The notes: generated by a model from the letters alone, not told the origin. 64,000 bases of DNA from Saturnia japonica (GCA_033032175.1 CM065328.1:6696690-6760689), one strand, 5' to 3'; positions 31,691-43,620 are shown, numbered from the stretch's first letter. A program made the numbers and translations.

Positions 31691-31934
31691 ACACTTATCA
31701 TAGGGTGGACTGCATGCCTATATAGGCAAGTTCTACGGCTTTTTATCTCATTCGAATGAAAAGTTCTAATATTTCTACGTAAATTCTCTTATTATGTCTT
31801 ATACATATTATTATTAAACTTATACATCTCCTCATTTACTTATTTCAAAAGTAAAGTTGAAAAAAAAATGAAAGGGGTTGACATATAATTTAATGTGTAA
31901 TTACAGTGGTTTTGTAAAGTCTTGTGTCTTGTAC

Positions 31935-32030
31935 CTACAAGCAGGTGCTGCAGCCACGCGCACCCACTGCGCACGCGCTGCGCCGAGCGCCCAATAAGCG
32001 CTGTTTTAGCCTTAGGACCATCCAATGTTA
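31935..32030 (-). CDS. Candidate CpG-rich exon, unrecognised
   Basis: Minus strand: a T-rich tract and TTGTAACAG acceptor at 32031, 96 bases open in frame, and a weak donor TAG|GTACAAG at 31934. The peptide includes LDGPKAKTALIGRSAQ and SGCAWLQHLL. The segment is far richer in GC and CpG than its neighbours and has no copy in the window. The frame stays open for 73 codons without splicing. It could equally be the CpG-rich end of an unknown transposon, since GCGCCCAATAAGCGC is partly palindromic. Confidence 0.25.
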
Positions 32031-32525
32031 CTGTTACAATTCGAAAACTATAAATAAGCAAAACGACTAACTTACTAATAAATTAAATATAAAATTTTAC
32101 ATTAACAGAATATCTGTAAGTAAACTGAATTGTAGATGGGCACAAATTTTGGTAGTACATAATTTAAATATTTTTAATATAATAGTCTGTAAAAAATTTA
32201 GTAAACAGTATTCGTAAGATTTCAATATATATAAAAAAACTATAATGTAATTTTACAATATGCCAAAATATTGCCTAACATGTAGCAAACTTTTATAATT
32301 TTTTTCTATTAAAATATTCTTTAAAATAGCGCGCATAATATATCTACTTTTTTAATAATTTAAAACGTAAAACCTACTTGTAGTCACTCCAAGTCTCTAT
32401 TGAGTTAGGTAGAAAGAACCGCAGAAAGTATTTTATTAGTATGTTAGAAATTTTGCAAAATGTAGGTGAAGAATAATAAACTAACAAAAAACATAATAAA
32501 AGTTTATCCCATAAGCCAACAACAT
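32031..32525. other. No feature seen
   Basis: Very AT-rich. The last about 40 bases share sequence with the outer flank of MITE Q copy 2. Confidence 0.4.
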
Positions 32526-32675
32526 AATGAAGTGAGCCATCAATGATAATAATGTGAATTCATTTTTAATTAGATCAAAATAATATTTATTTATATACCG
32601 TTAAAATATTTTTATACAGTAAAAAAAAGTCAGTAGTATGATTTTACAGTATTATCATTGATGGCTCACTTCATT
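32526..32675. mobile_element. MITE, family Q copy 1, perfect 26-bp arms
   Basis: The arms 32526-32551 and 32650-32675 are perfect reverse complements (each includes GTGAGCCATCAATGATAAT or its complement), separated by 98 AT-rich bases. Perfect arms imply fairly recent activity compared with copy 2 at 27947-28073. It ends about 20 bases before the mariner. Confidence 0.8.
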
Positions 32676-32696
32676 GAAATTAACTTCTAAACATAC

Positions 32697-33218
32697 AGTC
32701 AGTCAAAAAAGTATCGGTAATGGATGATTTTTTTTTTGTTGTTGTTAGATTGACACAACTGTTTTTCATTTTGGCGCTTAAGAGAGCAAATTCGATGAAA
32801 AGGCCAGATTTGTGGAAAGAAAATTCTTGGATTTTCCACCAGAATAATGCGCCTTCGCACAAGGTCATCATTGTGCACGTATTTTTGACCAAAAACTCAA
32901 CAAATACCATCGAGCAACCATATTATTCACCAGATATGGCTCTAGCCGAGTCTTCTTTCTTTTTCCTAAACTCAAATTACCACTTCGTGGCACACGTTTT
33001 CATTCTGTAGAAGGCATAAAGAAGAATTTCTGACGAAAACTAAACTCAATTTCGGAAAAAGCGTTTAAAAATATTTTGATGATTGGATTATTCGTTGGCG
33101 TAAGTGTATCGTCTCTGAAGGAGCATACTTTGAAGGCGGTAAAATAAATTTGGATGAATATCTAACATTGTGTATTATTGATCCTTTCCCAGTATTTTTT
33201 GGCAGAGTAGTAAAGTCG
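32697..33218 (+). pseudogene. Mariner, internally deleted, transposase C-terminal half
   Basis: DD34D-type mariner remnant. The left end GTCAAAAAAGTATCGGTAAT and the reverse complement of the right end (near 33186-33213, GCCAAAAAATACTGGGAAAG) are diverged terminal inverted repeats, so both ends remain while the first part of the ORF is deleted. The frame from 32720 reads KRPDLWKENSWIFHQNNAPS and YYSPDM; after a frame change, FDDWIIRWRKCIVSEGAYFE follows. At the second catalytic position (HxDN in active mariners) the sequence is HQNN, and the third is also altered, so it is inactive. No TA duplication is certain. Confidence 0.75.
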
Positions 33219-33759
33219 GATCGAGCAACCTTCTTGCAACATAAATAATGAACGATCGTCGATTACGTTTTGCACTGGACAACCTCTAGGCGCATTTGTT
33301 TTAAACATGTCTTTATGTACGAGTTTGTAATTATCTGATTACAATATCGAATTCTACGTATTACTAAAATATGTAGGTGGACTTACTAAATCATTGGCCC
33401 GGAGCAAGTAATCGATTGTATTTTATGAGAGGGTAATTTTAAGAATTTTATGTTTTGAATGATCAATTTGCATATTACATGATACCTTTTGCCGCCACGC
33501 TTACACAATTTAAAAAAAGCTCTATGCACAACCGTGGTTCATATGATATTGATTAGAGATAAAAAAATCCAAATTTCCACAAAATTGCGAATGCTTACAG
33601 GAAAGTTTTCCAAATTTTACACCAAATATTGGAAAGTAGGATTTATTCCAAAGTTTCTTATTTTATATAGGTAGGTATTATTCGCATCTCTGGGACGGTT
33701 CCGCCTAATACCTCCTTTTTATAGTTTGTAGTTTACAGTGACGCGTCAGACTGTCCGCA
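33219..33759. other. No feature seen
   Basis: AT-rich, with a 61-codon chance frame at 33489-33674. Confidence 0.35.
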
Positions 33760-33929
33760 TTACGAATGGACATTTCTGCCTGACTGCAACATAAATTTTC
33801 TATTTTTACTTTTTTTAATCCCAAACATTTTAATTAAATATTATATAGCCTATGTCACTCCTACATTTATGACGAATCAAGCGACACATCGTATGCTAAA
33901 ATCCATCAAGCCGTTTAGTATAATAGCGT

Positions 33930-33963
<34 letters not shown>

Positions 33964-35105
33964 CTGACTACACTGTTAGCCTTAGGGGCCCTATCGTCAA
34001 ACAGAGCCGCTGCGGCTTTTACAGCTTCACCGGACTTGGGGGCGAGCGCTTAGGGCACTCAGCCGCGAAAGTTTGTGACGACCCGCACGAGGGTGCCAGA
34101 GTGGCCGAACCTCGGCTCGGGCGGTCGTCGCGAATGCGAAAAAGTCGCGATCTAACTAATTCCCTAATCTTAGGAGAATTCGAGCTAACTAATATATACT
34201 CATATGCACGTTCCCCTCCTCCTGGGAGGAAGGAGTGGACCATGCGTATGTGTATTTGTTAATCGGAATGGTTTTTTTACACTAACTAGCGCATTAGTCT
34301 AACTAGCGCAAAAAAAGAAAAAAAAAGGTCCCTTACAGAACCTATGTACCTGTGTGGTGTGCACGTGTGTGTGTTCATACGTGTGTAATGTTGTGTGTGG
34401 GTGACTAAGTGTTGCACGTATAGTGTCACTTTGTATCGCGCGGGCGGCTGCCTGACCCAAGGGCTTCACACCGAGGAACGGACCTAGGCTTGGGTTGCCG
34501 CTAGAGAGGGTGGACGTGACGGGTGTGCGGGAGCGAAGTTGACCGCCCGTCCTCTGCGGAGAGAACGGTGGTTACGCGGGCGTGGGCGGTGGCACGCTCT
34601 GTTTGGAGAGACGGTGTCGGCGTAGAACGCGTTAGCTTTTTCGGTTTGGTCGGGCGGGTCAGTGAATATATTACGCGGCCGGCGTTTTCTCCGGCAGGCG
34701 TTGGGGTCGGGAACATAAGAAGCTGCCGCTTTTATTAAGGGGTTCGCGTGGTTCGACGCGGTGTCGAAATACGAGCGAGAAAGGTGTTTGGCGTATGCAT
34801 GTATCGAGGGAAGGTCCATATCTCTATGGAGATCCTCCATACGAACAAACCAGGGGGCACCGGTAAGGCGGTGAAGAAACTTGTTCTGGATGGCTTGTAA
34901 GCGTTCCCAGTTATAACTTGGCATATGTGCGAACGCAACGCAGCTATATGTCATGATCGGACGGATACACATCTTGTAGAGCGTAAGCTTGTGTCTCGTG
35001 GACATTTTGCTTGCAGCACATAACAATAATAGCGTGCCAAAGGAATAGACATGTATACCTTCGAAAAATATAACCCTCATTTTCCGCAGTCTGGTAAAAA
35101 ATAGA
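33760..35105 (+). mobile_element. Repeat H copy, split by a Jockey insertion
   Basis: The left part (33760-33931) carries TATAGCCTATGTCACTCCTA and GACGAATCAAGCGACAC. The right part (35026-35105) resumes at ATAATAGCGTGC and ends CGCAGTCTGGTAAAA. Together they give the same order as 3415-3712. Confidence 0.75.
33932..35025 (-). pseudogene. Jockey-type LINE, 5' truncated, poly(A) tail and target duplication
   Basis: The insertion is delimited by a 12-bp direct repeat, ATAATAGCGTGC (33920-33931 and 35026-35037). Its poly(A) tail is the 28-T run at 33932-33959. The coding end is open from the truncation point to a stop at 34484: LYKMCIRPIMTYSCVAFAH, then GAPWFVRMEDLHRDMDLPS and a basic Pro-rich tail, the region after the reverse transcriptase in Jockey LINEs. 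Polymerase and endonuclease are lost by 5' truncation at about CAASKMS. The 231-codon frame seen on this strand starts in repeat H, so its first about 50 residues are not LINE. An intact tail, clean duplication and open frame point to a recent insertion. The 3' UTR is represented elsewhere at 9661, 25136, 26173 and 31615. Confidence 0.85.
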
Positions 35106-36221
35106 CTGTCATGAGGGTTGCCGACAAAAGTTTGGAATAAAGATTTTAAAATTTTATAAATTGTGGTATGAATAATCAAAAATTCATATTTTGTAAAATG
35201 AAATTATTAACATTAATCTTGTTTTACACATCTATTGGCATTCTGATGAATAAATTTACATAGATCAGTTCAGTAGTCCACGCATACAATATGTTGTCAC
35301 GCTCTGTTATACTGAAATAAATGTTCTGTTTCACTCAAAATTTTGCTCTCTGTTAAGATCTCATTGCTCGTTTGCAAGAGAATTAACTTTGGGACTTCCA
35401 AATAAAAGGTAATGTATAATTAAACAATGAATTCAACATACATATACTGTTATATTATGATGGTATCGGTGACGCGAAATCATAATAAGTATTCACCCCT
35501 TAAATAAATTTCGAATAATCTGCATATATAAGTTTTCACTTGAAAAATTATGAACAAGCGGATACCAGAAAGACAAGTGTTTAACAAAAGATACAGCAAA
35601 CGATACTGTAGGAACTTGTAGTTAATATTTGACTTATAAAAAAATGAAGCTTAAACTAAACACCTCCTGGACGAAAACACATTTCGCTAAAAAGCTTTAA
35701 TTGTGTTGATTAATTTAATTACTTTTATCTCTCGAACATATGCTTCAATTTATAAAAAAGGAAAAAAGTTACCAATTAATGCTATTATTACCTAAGTGTT
35801 TGTCATTAACTCGTCTAATTCGTACTTCAATTGAACAAATAAGTTCGCTAAAAGGGAATTAACTCGTGGTAAGCTACAGAACAGGTGTCTCAAATGTTTC
35901 TTTTTTAAACTAATTATTTCAAATTATTGTAAGCACATGTCAATTACTATAAAATTAAAATTTAAACAAGGCTTAGCCAATCTTTCAAGTTATGTTACAG
36001 CGTAAAGCAAAAACATAAAAATTATCTTGGAATTAAAATAAAAAATAAACCCTTATTGTAATTAGAAGTAAAACAGAATGAATAGTGAATATACATAGAA
36101 TAAAAACAATATACTTTACAAAATTAGAGGAGCACCTATTTTTTCTATATTTCCCTCATACGCCTAATACAATTTTGTAACGAAGTTACATACTTATCGT
36201 GGAGTGGAAGCTAATCTAAAA
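35106..36221. other. No gene; repeat K trace at 35463-35500
   Basis: AT-rich sequence, with only a reverse repeat K fragment (GGTGACGCGAAATCATAA). Confidence 0.4.
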
Positions 36222-36492
36222 CAAGCTGAATTATTAAAAAGGTAACAAAAACCCCTCGCAACAAAAACACTTGACAAAAGATTTTTTTAAACTTTTTATT
36301 TAATTCCCAGTCGTCGTATGTAAATATTATATATACCCTATGTCACTCACACAATTAAGACGAATCTAACGACACCTCATATACTATCCATCAAGCCGTT
36401 TAGGCTACAGAGCGGGCCAAAGAAATCGATATATATATATATATATATGCTCGAAAAACATAACCCCCTTTTTCGCAGTCGGGTAAAAAGTG
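36222..36492 (+). mobile_element. Repeat H copy with (TA)n
   Basis: Collinear with 3415-3712. It contains a (TA)n microsatellite at about 36430-36448 in place of CATACATACA and ends TTTTTCGCAGTCGGGTAAAA. Confidence 0.65.
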
Positions 36493-37302
36493 TCCAACTC
36501 GAAAGACACAAAAAAACAAACACATACATTTTTTTTATTGCTCTTCTTCCTATGTAGGCAATTTTGCTAATATCAAGTGTGACAAATACACGCTTTAGAA
36601 TTTAGTTGCCAAATGTTCAATGTTCCGTAGAATAACCCATAAAAAGGATACATTAACACAACACAGAACAGTCACAAATTTATACATAATACTTACACAT
36701 TAAATTATAGATACGGAAATTGACTCAGCTGTGTTGTGAGTTGTGATACACTAATATTTTTACAAGTACGAGTTTTCGACGGCTCGAGTCCCGCTGATTC
36801 GTTTATAAAGTTTTTATTTATAAAGTTACAAAAATAAATTTTTAATAAAAAAAAATTTTAAAAATATAAACAAATTATAAACTCAATCGGTATATTATAT
36901 TTAATATTACATATATTACAATATATTATATTACTTTTAACTTACGCCATATCGGAAAGCAGACGTCTCAATGTGAGAGTCATGAGCATGCTACCGACTA
37001 AAAACTACGAATTAAAATCGCAGAAACGTCAGTTTGACAGATGTCAGCTCTTGACAGATGATCTTTAGGGATAACGTGTTTTTGTTCTAACTGATTTAAC
37101 TTTGATTGCGTCTTAATAACTCGAATGACGTTCGTTGTACAAAAACAGAATTTTTGTATAAATTTTCGTACTCGTTTCGTACAATAACATTATTCGTACG
37201 GGTCAAAATAGTAGGTATTATTTTTTTATGTTAATTTAAAGTTTAATGGATATAAAAAGTACACCCATGACCCGAAAATACCTTTTTTAATAAATACACT
37301 TT
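36493..37302. other. No feature seen
   Basis: Very AT-rich; 36780-36795 shares GAGTCCCGCTGATT with the flank of repeat L copy 2. Confidence 0.35.
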
Positions 37303-37462
37303 GAATCAATAGTGTGGTCGTAGGGTATTTTCTAACGCCCGCTTGGCGAACTACCACCCTCCAGTTGTAAATCTGTCGCCAAGCACCTATAGGTATGTTC
37401 CGGCAGCTGCACTTGACAGCCAGTTTTCCCACTAGGCTTAGCGTAGTACCATGTTCGTTGAC
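37303..37462 (+). mobile_element. SINE-A body fragment
   Basis: GGTCGTAGGGTATTTTCTAA, CCAAGCACCTATAGGTATGT and GGCAGCTGCACTTGACAGCC match the SINE-A middle. Both the head and the extreme tail are missing. Confidence 0.7.
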
Positions 37463-37714
37463 CCTTTTTTGGATTGTTGCATTTCAGAATCAGCCAGTGT
37501 ATATACAGCTATCGGGAGGTTTGCAGTGCTGACCGCCGATGGATTGTCTGTCTCTCAATGGTCGCTATTGTGTTTGATTTATACTGTACTTATGCTACTA
37601 TAAATAACAATTCTGCTTAAATAACTTTGCTCTCGAGGATGGCATATATGCCAATTTTACGTAAATTTTTGTGACGTCGGATCCCAAAGGGTTAAGGGGT
37701 TTATTAATATATAT

Positions 37715-37985
37715 AAATTAGCTGTGCCCCACGGTTTCACCCGTGTTAAATTTATTCGACAAACTCTCCACCGGCGCGCCACTTCGCTGTTCTCACTTTC
37801 TGTACTTGCTTTACAACTTTCCAGACTGCGTATAACATTATGTTATATTATAATCTATAACCTTCCTAAATAAATAGGTTACATATCAAATACAATTTCT
37901 TTTCAATAAGACTGGTAGTTTCAGAGATTAGCGCGTTCAAAAATATAAACTCTTAAACTTTATATATTACGAATTTATCTATTTG
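37715..37985 (-). mobile_element. Repeat E (Helitron-like), long copy
   Basis: It begins at AGCTGTGCCCCACGGTTTCA (terminal hairpin in reverse) and continues CCCGTGTTAAATTTATTCGA, CTATAACCTTCCTAAATAAA and GTTTCAGAGATTAGCGCGTT. The stem CACGGGT/ACCGTG sits directly before GGGCACAGCTAAT on the minus strand, a mutated CTAGT. Confidence 0.65.
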
Positions 37986-38689
37986 TAAAATAGCTGGGTC
38001 CACTGCTGCTACCGCTTGTAATAACTTTTTATTGAATGATTGATGGTTTTAAATAAGAACCTATTAACTAAGGTGTAAAACAAAAAAAAATATCAAAATC
38101 TATCGGTGATCTAATACGTGACTCGCGTACAACGGCAAACCTCTGTCATTTAATTTATATAGAAGAGATTGAAAACAAAGGTTATTACAACTTTTAGTTC
38201 AAATGTTACAAAAGTTTTTTCGATCCATTCTCCAGCCAAAATCGAATGAAAAAGCTAATGTCTATAATCTATATGATCCATAAACAAAAAAGACGGTATA
38301 TTGACTCCCGACATTTTTTATTCGTAGAATTGTCACCGTTTTTTTATAAGACACGTGCTCGGACCGACATGACGCGGCGCGGCGGTCGGTAGGAGATAGA
38401 AAAAGTAACATTAACAGCACACCTTGACTTACTAGACGTGTGCTAATTGATTATAAATTACTGTGTTGGTACATCATGGGTTGTGTTTTTTGTATTAAAA
38501 TTTTGTAGGTCAGGATGAAGCTACTTTTGCTTGGCAAGTTTTAATTTTTTTTTAATATTTATATCATTGACGTGTTTTTATTTTCAAGTACTTAAATACA
38601 AAAATTATCGGGTAGTTTGACATTAAATATTTTTAAAATAAAAAAATAGTCCTCCGATTTTAAAAAAAGGACCATTGTCAGACACAATA
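37986..38689. other. No gene; small CpG patch
   Basis: A CpG-rich patch at 38352-38395 (GACATGACGCGGCGCGGCGG) lies in otherwise AT-rich sequence. No frame or repeat was assigned. Confidence 0.35.
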
Positions 38690-38805
38690 CGTTTTATTAA
38701 TTGCCTCTTAATTTATCGAAATCACATTTGCAGTTGTGATATAGGGCTAAATGCTCCCCCGACGTGATTTGAACCCGCAACATTCTGATAGCCACCTCAA
38801 TACTA
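38690..38805 (-). mobile_element. tRNA-like SINE fragment
   Basis: The minus strand reads GAGGTGGCTATCAGAATG, then GCGGGTTCAAATCACGTCGG, a B-box-like site, followed by GGGGAGCATTTAGCCC. It resembles a tRNA-headed SINE different from A and B; single copy here. Confidence 0.45.
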
Positions 38806-38840
38806 TTTATACTAAATACATTGCAATATTTAGCAAATTA

Positions 38841-39042
38841 ATGGAGACTGGCTCTCAAGTGTAACTAACGAAAACACACCTATAGGTGTTAGGCGAAAGA
38901 ATTTCAACATGAAGGTGGTTGCTAACCAAGCGGGCATTAGAAAAAACCTTACCACCATTTTATAGTTTCATCACGATGTTTTCCTTCACCGAGAGCTCAG
39001 CCTCATTGTAAGATTTAAACCTAAGTCGTTCGATAACGTTCC
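38841..39042 (-). mobile_element. SINE-A, head lost at a repeat I junction
   Basis: The reverse complement matches SINE-A from GAGAGCCAGTC back to the TCTCGGTGAAGGAAAACATC block and a degenerate B box. It stops where repeat I begins (39045). Confidence 0.65.
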
Positions 39043-39044
39043 TT

Positions 39045-39200
39045 GTTCTGTGTTCCTACTGTGAGTAGGGTTCCCAGAGCTACTTGGGGCAGGGGGGTTC
39101 AAGGTCGGCAAAGCGCTATGGTAGATATTTATTACAAGTGTCCATAGGGTTCGGTAGCCGCTTACCATCAGGCGGGCTGTATACTTGTTTGCCACTTTTT
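39045..39200 (+). mobile_element. Repeat I fragment
   Basis: CTACTTGGGGCAGGGGGGTT, TTACAAGTGTCCATAGGGTT and CTTACCATCAGGCGGGCTGT are collinear with 62120-62270. Confidence 0.65.
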
Positions 39201-39204
39201 TAGT

Positions 39205-39585
39205 AATTAATTATATTTAAGTAAATAATTATGTAGTACATTAATTTGCTATATCTCTTATGGTTTACTCAGCATAAGCCATTTAAGCGCCCGAGTTGAT
39301 TCACCATGACCAGTTTTTTTTTCATTTGCGCGGGACCCTAATTATTTTTCTAAAATAAAAGTAGCCTAAGTTACTCCCTATATCATTAGCTATCTATCAG
39401 TGATAGTTCCGTCAAAACCGGTCGAACCGTATCGGAGATTACCCGGAACAAACACACAGACAAAAAGTTTTAAAATGGGCTTTTTGTTAAAGGTATCGTA
39501 TATACTTTCATATACATTTAGTAAAAAAACTATTATCTTGACATTACAAACAGACACTTTAATTTTATTAATTGTATAGATAACT
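39205..39585 (+). mobile_element. Repeat D, 5' truncated
   Basis: It runs from the ATTATGTAGTACATTAATTT block through TTGATTCACCATGACCAG to the end TTTTATTAATTGTATAGATA. Tail and 15660-16165 agree on the 3' end. Confidence 0.65.
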
Positions 39586-41797
39586 AACTGTGCATCCAGC
39601 TTCGCTCGCGCGGACGACAAAAGAACACGTAATACTTATAAAAATCGTAGTTTCATATAACTTTAATAACCCTCAAGATATTGTGATATATATATTTTTT
39701 TAATAAGGACCCTGTTTCTATGTAAGACGTTTATCAAAATATATACAGTAGTTTTTCCGTGATATGCGCACACGCCAAAACTCTAGTATTTTCACATTTA
39801 ATATGAAATACCTCTTATATATTCACTTATTTCTTATATATTACTTATCATACTCCACTGACTCTTATTTATTATTATTTTCTAAGTACATACTAAAATA
39901 TCTACATTAATTTCCTTATACCTAATGTCATACATTTCACATTTAAACATACATCCATACCATGAACTTCAATCTTACGTTATAAATTCTTGTGTAGTGT
40001 CTTCGTAAACTACGTACCTATTATTAAAACTAATGATTATTTGATTAACCTAAAACTAAGAACAGGTCACCAAAGCCGAAATTGGCAAGAAGGTTTATAA
40101 TATCGGGTGATATTGAAAAACGAACACTTAATGGGCGTTTTTGTTAATGGATAGTCTATGCGAAGCTATTCGATTAGCTTCTGTTTTTTTTATCTGATAA
40201 ATTTGGCTGCAAAGTTGTACCTAGCCTTAGGTAGGTACTGTTCAACAGAGAGATAAAAACTCCATTCTGATACAGGTGAACTTTTTACCGTTGAAAGCGA
40301 TTATTTATCGCGTTTATGAGCAATATTAGTTTAGCATAAAATTAAAAAGTGGTAAAATGGTTCGGACTGATAATTTGGCAATTTTAAGAAAAAGACAATT
40401 GTGTCCATAGCAAATATTTTGCTGTTAGATTTATCCAAAGCTACAACAGCAGCAACAGATTTTTTTTAATTGCGAAATTGTCGATCCGGTCTACTTTGCC
40501 GCTTTTGATTTTATACGGTTATTTGTCAGATTATTTTGCAAATATTCATAATATCTATCTATCTTAGAAGTTTCAACGTATGATTATACATGGCTAATAA
40601 AATATAGATTTATTGTAATCTTATGTAATTAATTATAGTTTTTGCCACTGTAGAGAAGACATTTGAATGAAAAACACGTTTAGCTGCGAATCCGGGCCGC
40701 CAGGAAGTTGTCTATTCAGTCACGCCCTCCGTATAAAGACGTAATTTCTGATATATATCTCTCTCATTCACTATCGTACATGAGGTATGCTTTATTTCAC
40801 TCCAACAGACTAATATAGCTGTTATTCGAAAACGACGTAAGTGAATAGGTCATGTTTGATAAAATTAACTCTAAATAACGGACTGATTGATTCGGAGGTC
40901 TATTAAAATTTGTTATGTTATTAAATTTATTTATTTGTGGGCATTTTTGAAGCGATAAAATTACTTATAAACTGTACGTACATTACGTAAGTAATAAAAA
41001 ATATTATTTAATTATCAATAGGTCAGTTACAATTTTGCATTAATTTATGTTTTCATTCTTAACTAACTAAAATATATTTATTATTATTCAAAATACCCTA
41101 TAACTTACAATTACGTAATCATGTTAATTTGAAACAAAAAATTATTATCTAATAAAAATATGACAGAAATGTGTTGAATAATTTTTTATTGATTTTGAAT
41201 ATCTAAAAATTTATTATAAAACTTAGATTTTATAATCCAAGTCTCCTACGTAAATACCTATAGGTATAGTACAATGTATTATTTTTTCATTTGGAATTAT
41301 GTAAATTTTTATTAAAGTAATAATAATTAGTGTATTGGAATCATTTACATGTTACAACAAAAGTAAAAAAAGCACGCCATTAGCGACATTAGTGGAAATG
41401 TATGTAGAAAAGGGACTAGCAACCTATTATTTATTGACTGTATATAGGATTGTGATAATTTTATGTAAGTAAGTCTAAGTAGATTGTATCTAGCTACAAC
41501 ACGCAGTGAACACTTAACATCATGTGAATGTGACCTGTTGGCTACTAGATAATATAAAAAAAAACTGTTGCAGGTTAAAATGGCAAAGTGTAGAAAAACT
41601 AGTTGACACCGCAAAAGTTGTTCTCTCCTTTCTAGTATTCAATAACTCGAGCACAGCATCACATATCGCATTCAGAGACAGCATAAAAACTGTATCCTTA
41701 AAAAATAATTAAATCTGCCAACTTTCATGGTGATTTTTCAAAGGGTGTTAGAGTTTATCACTCTCAGATATACCAATATAATTATATTTATATATTA
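39586..41797. other. No gene; few element traces
   Basis: Positions 39588-39640 have a start-like phrase (CAGCTTCGCTCGCGCGGAC). A GC-richer bit lies at 40685-40745. Positions 41490-41530 hold a SINE-A-like tail. The rest is very AT-rich with nothing supported. Confidence 0.4.
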
Positions 41798-42040
41798 TAC
41801 TAGCTGAGCTGACCGGCAGACATTGTTCTGCACTTATGGTAGTTAACGGCTCTACCACAGTGCCACCTATAGGATCCTAACATATATATAATCCATTGTC
41901 TCTGTAAATAGATCATATTAGGTATGTGAATATGAGCTCAATCTATCAAATCAGAAGTTATAGAATCTTAACAGACGCACACAAGGTTTTTATTTATAAC
42001 ATATAAATAAGCTACGAATAGCAAATAATATAATATAATA
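41798..42040 (+). mobile_element. Repeat G copy 2
   Basis: TGAGCTGACCGGCAGACATT, TATAGGATCCTAACATATA and GTGAATATGAGCTCAATC match 31327-31535. Confidence 0.6.
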
Positions 42041-42412
42041 ATTTGTGACTAATTTTCCGGGTTAAATTTGACTCGCTGTGCATGGTGCCAGAGGAAAGTA
42101 GTTAAATAAAATATATACGTTTTTCTTGTTATTTTGCTTGTTGCAAGTTGTAATTGCCACCTCGAGACGGAAGGCAGATGCGTGTGACTCCGTTTCAAAT
42201 TTCACTTGCACAATTAGTTCGACATAGTTTAGTGAGAACTTGTCCATTTTTAAACATTTCGTATCGTTGCAAACTTTTGCAATGTTTTTATTACTTGTCG
42301 TTTGGAAAACCAATAAATAGTAATCATATTATTAATTTACTGGGTGGTATTACGTGATAATTATGTCAGATTGAATCGCTCTCACCACACACTTGGTGTA
42401 ACACCCGCCAAA

Positions 42413-42526
42413 ATGGCATGCGAAGAAGTGTCGCGTTTCAAAACAGATCGGTTGCCGGTGTTTTTGGATTATACTGTGTATACTTTCAAGACACAGTGCA
42501 GTCACTGTACTTCTATAAAAAAATGA
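42413..42526 (+). CDS. Candidate small ORF with good start context
   Basis: A 37-codon frame starts CCAAAATGGC, close to the animal start consensus, in a GC-richer stretch (42150-42500) with no repeat match. The peptide starts MACEEVSRFKTDRLPVFLDY and later has C-x2-C (CSHC). Upstream, 42062-42357 is open on both strands. I do not recognise it. It could be a first coding exon, an unknown element or chance. Confidence 0.2.
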   Translation: MACEEVSRFKTDRLPVFLDYTVYTFKTQCSHCTSIKK

Positions 42527-43349
42527 ATCTGTATAAAAAATTATATTCGTTTTGTTTTTCCATTTACTTGTTATATATTATATTAATTTAATTAAGAAGC
42601 TCGGTGGTTGAAAGATGGTTTAATAATGAAAAGCTTTGGAAGTATGAGCGCGATAGTATAAGACAAGTGTACGCTTGCGTGAAATCAAGCAACATACATG
42701 AGTAATTTATTAGAAAATTGATTAATTAAAACTGTTTATATACCGACAAAGAAGCTTTACATTTGGCACTTGTGCTAAATCCAAACTCCGTATTTTAACT
42801 CATACGTTTTACATAAGTATTTCACCCCATGTTAAACTCATACTAATTATAAATATTCTATCTATGTAAACATAAGTATTCTAAATTATGATCTTCTTTT
42901 ATTTATCTAATTTCATTTATGTTTCATTATTTCTTGATTTTACATTCTCTACTCATATAGTTTTACTAATGTCTATTATTATTCTAGCCTATAAAAATAA
43001 GACAGATACATTAAAAAAAGGAACTAAGTTTATAGTTTATGTGGGACCGGTACGCAATGTCCAGTAATACCCCTATAATTTGAGGGTGCCCACAAACGCA
43101 GATTGTTCTCCAGATAGAGGACGGAAAGACAGACGAACATACAAGTCGTTGTGTTTCAAACACTTTGGTGCGCTAATTGCCGCCACCTGGACCCATGGGT
43201 TATATTATTACATTAATTTTACTCACTTATTTTTGCTTAATAATCGTTATTACTAAAACCGTTAGTTACTTCGAGAGGTTTTATTTTAAAAATTGTAATT
43301 TTGTATATATACAAAATACACATACCCAACAGAAATCTACAAAACCAAT
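42527..43349. other. No feature seen
   Basis: AT-rich; a GC-richer piece at 43040-43200 has no supported frame. Confidence 0.35.
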
Positions 43350-43620
43350 ACTCAAATATATACCAATGTTATAAAGATCATGATATTGATTATTTAAACG
43401 CGATAATCTCTGGATCTACCAGTCAATTTGAAAAAATATTTTTACAATTTATAGCCTACTTATTGAAGAACGTTATAGAATATAAGGATCGAGACAGTAA
43501 TCACGAATGTCACATAATCTGACAAGTACGGGAAGTCAGAACAACAATAAACTTAGGCGAGCGAATGACAGTTGTCCGAGTAAACTTAACATGGCTAAAA
43601 CCGCGGGTCATACCTAGTAA
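43350..43620 (+). mobile_element. Helitron-like non-autonomous element
   Basis: The interior phrase AATCTCTGGATCTACCAGTC is followed at the end by AACATGGCTAAAACCGCGGG and CTAGT at about 43614. End structure as in repeat E. The 112-codon frame at 43565-43903 starts inside this element and is not accepted as a gene. Confidence 0.5.

Noticed and set aside
34484..35179. 231-codon frame as one protein
   Set aside because: The first about 50 codons lie in repeat H beyond the target duplication; only the remainder is Jockey.
39390..39620. 76-codon minus-strand ORF
   Set aside because: Antisense of repeat D; an incidental frame.
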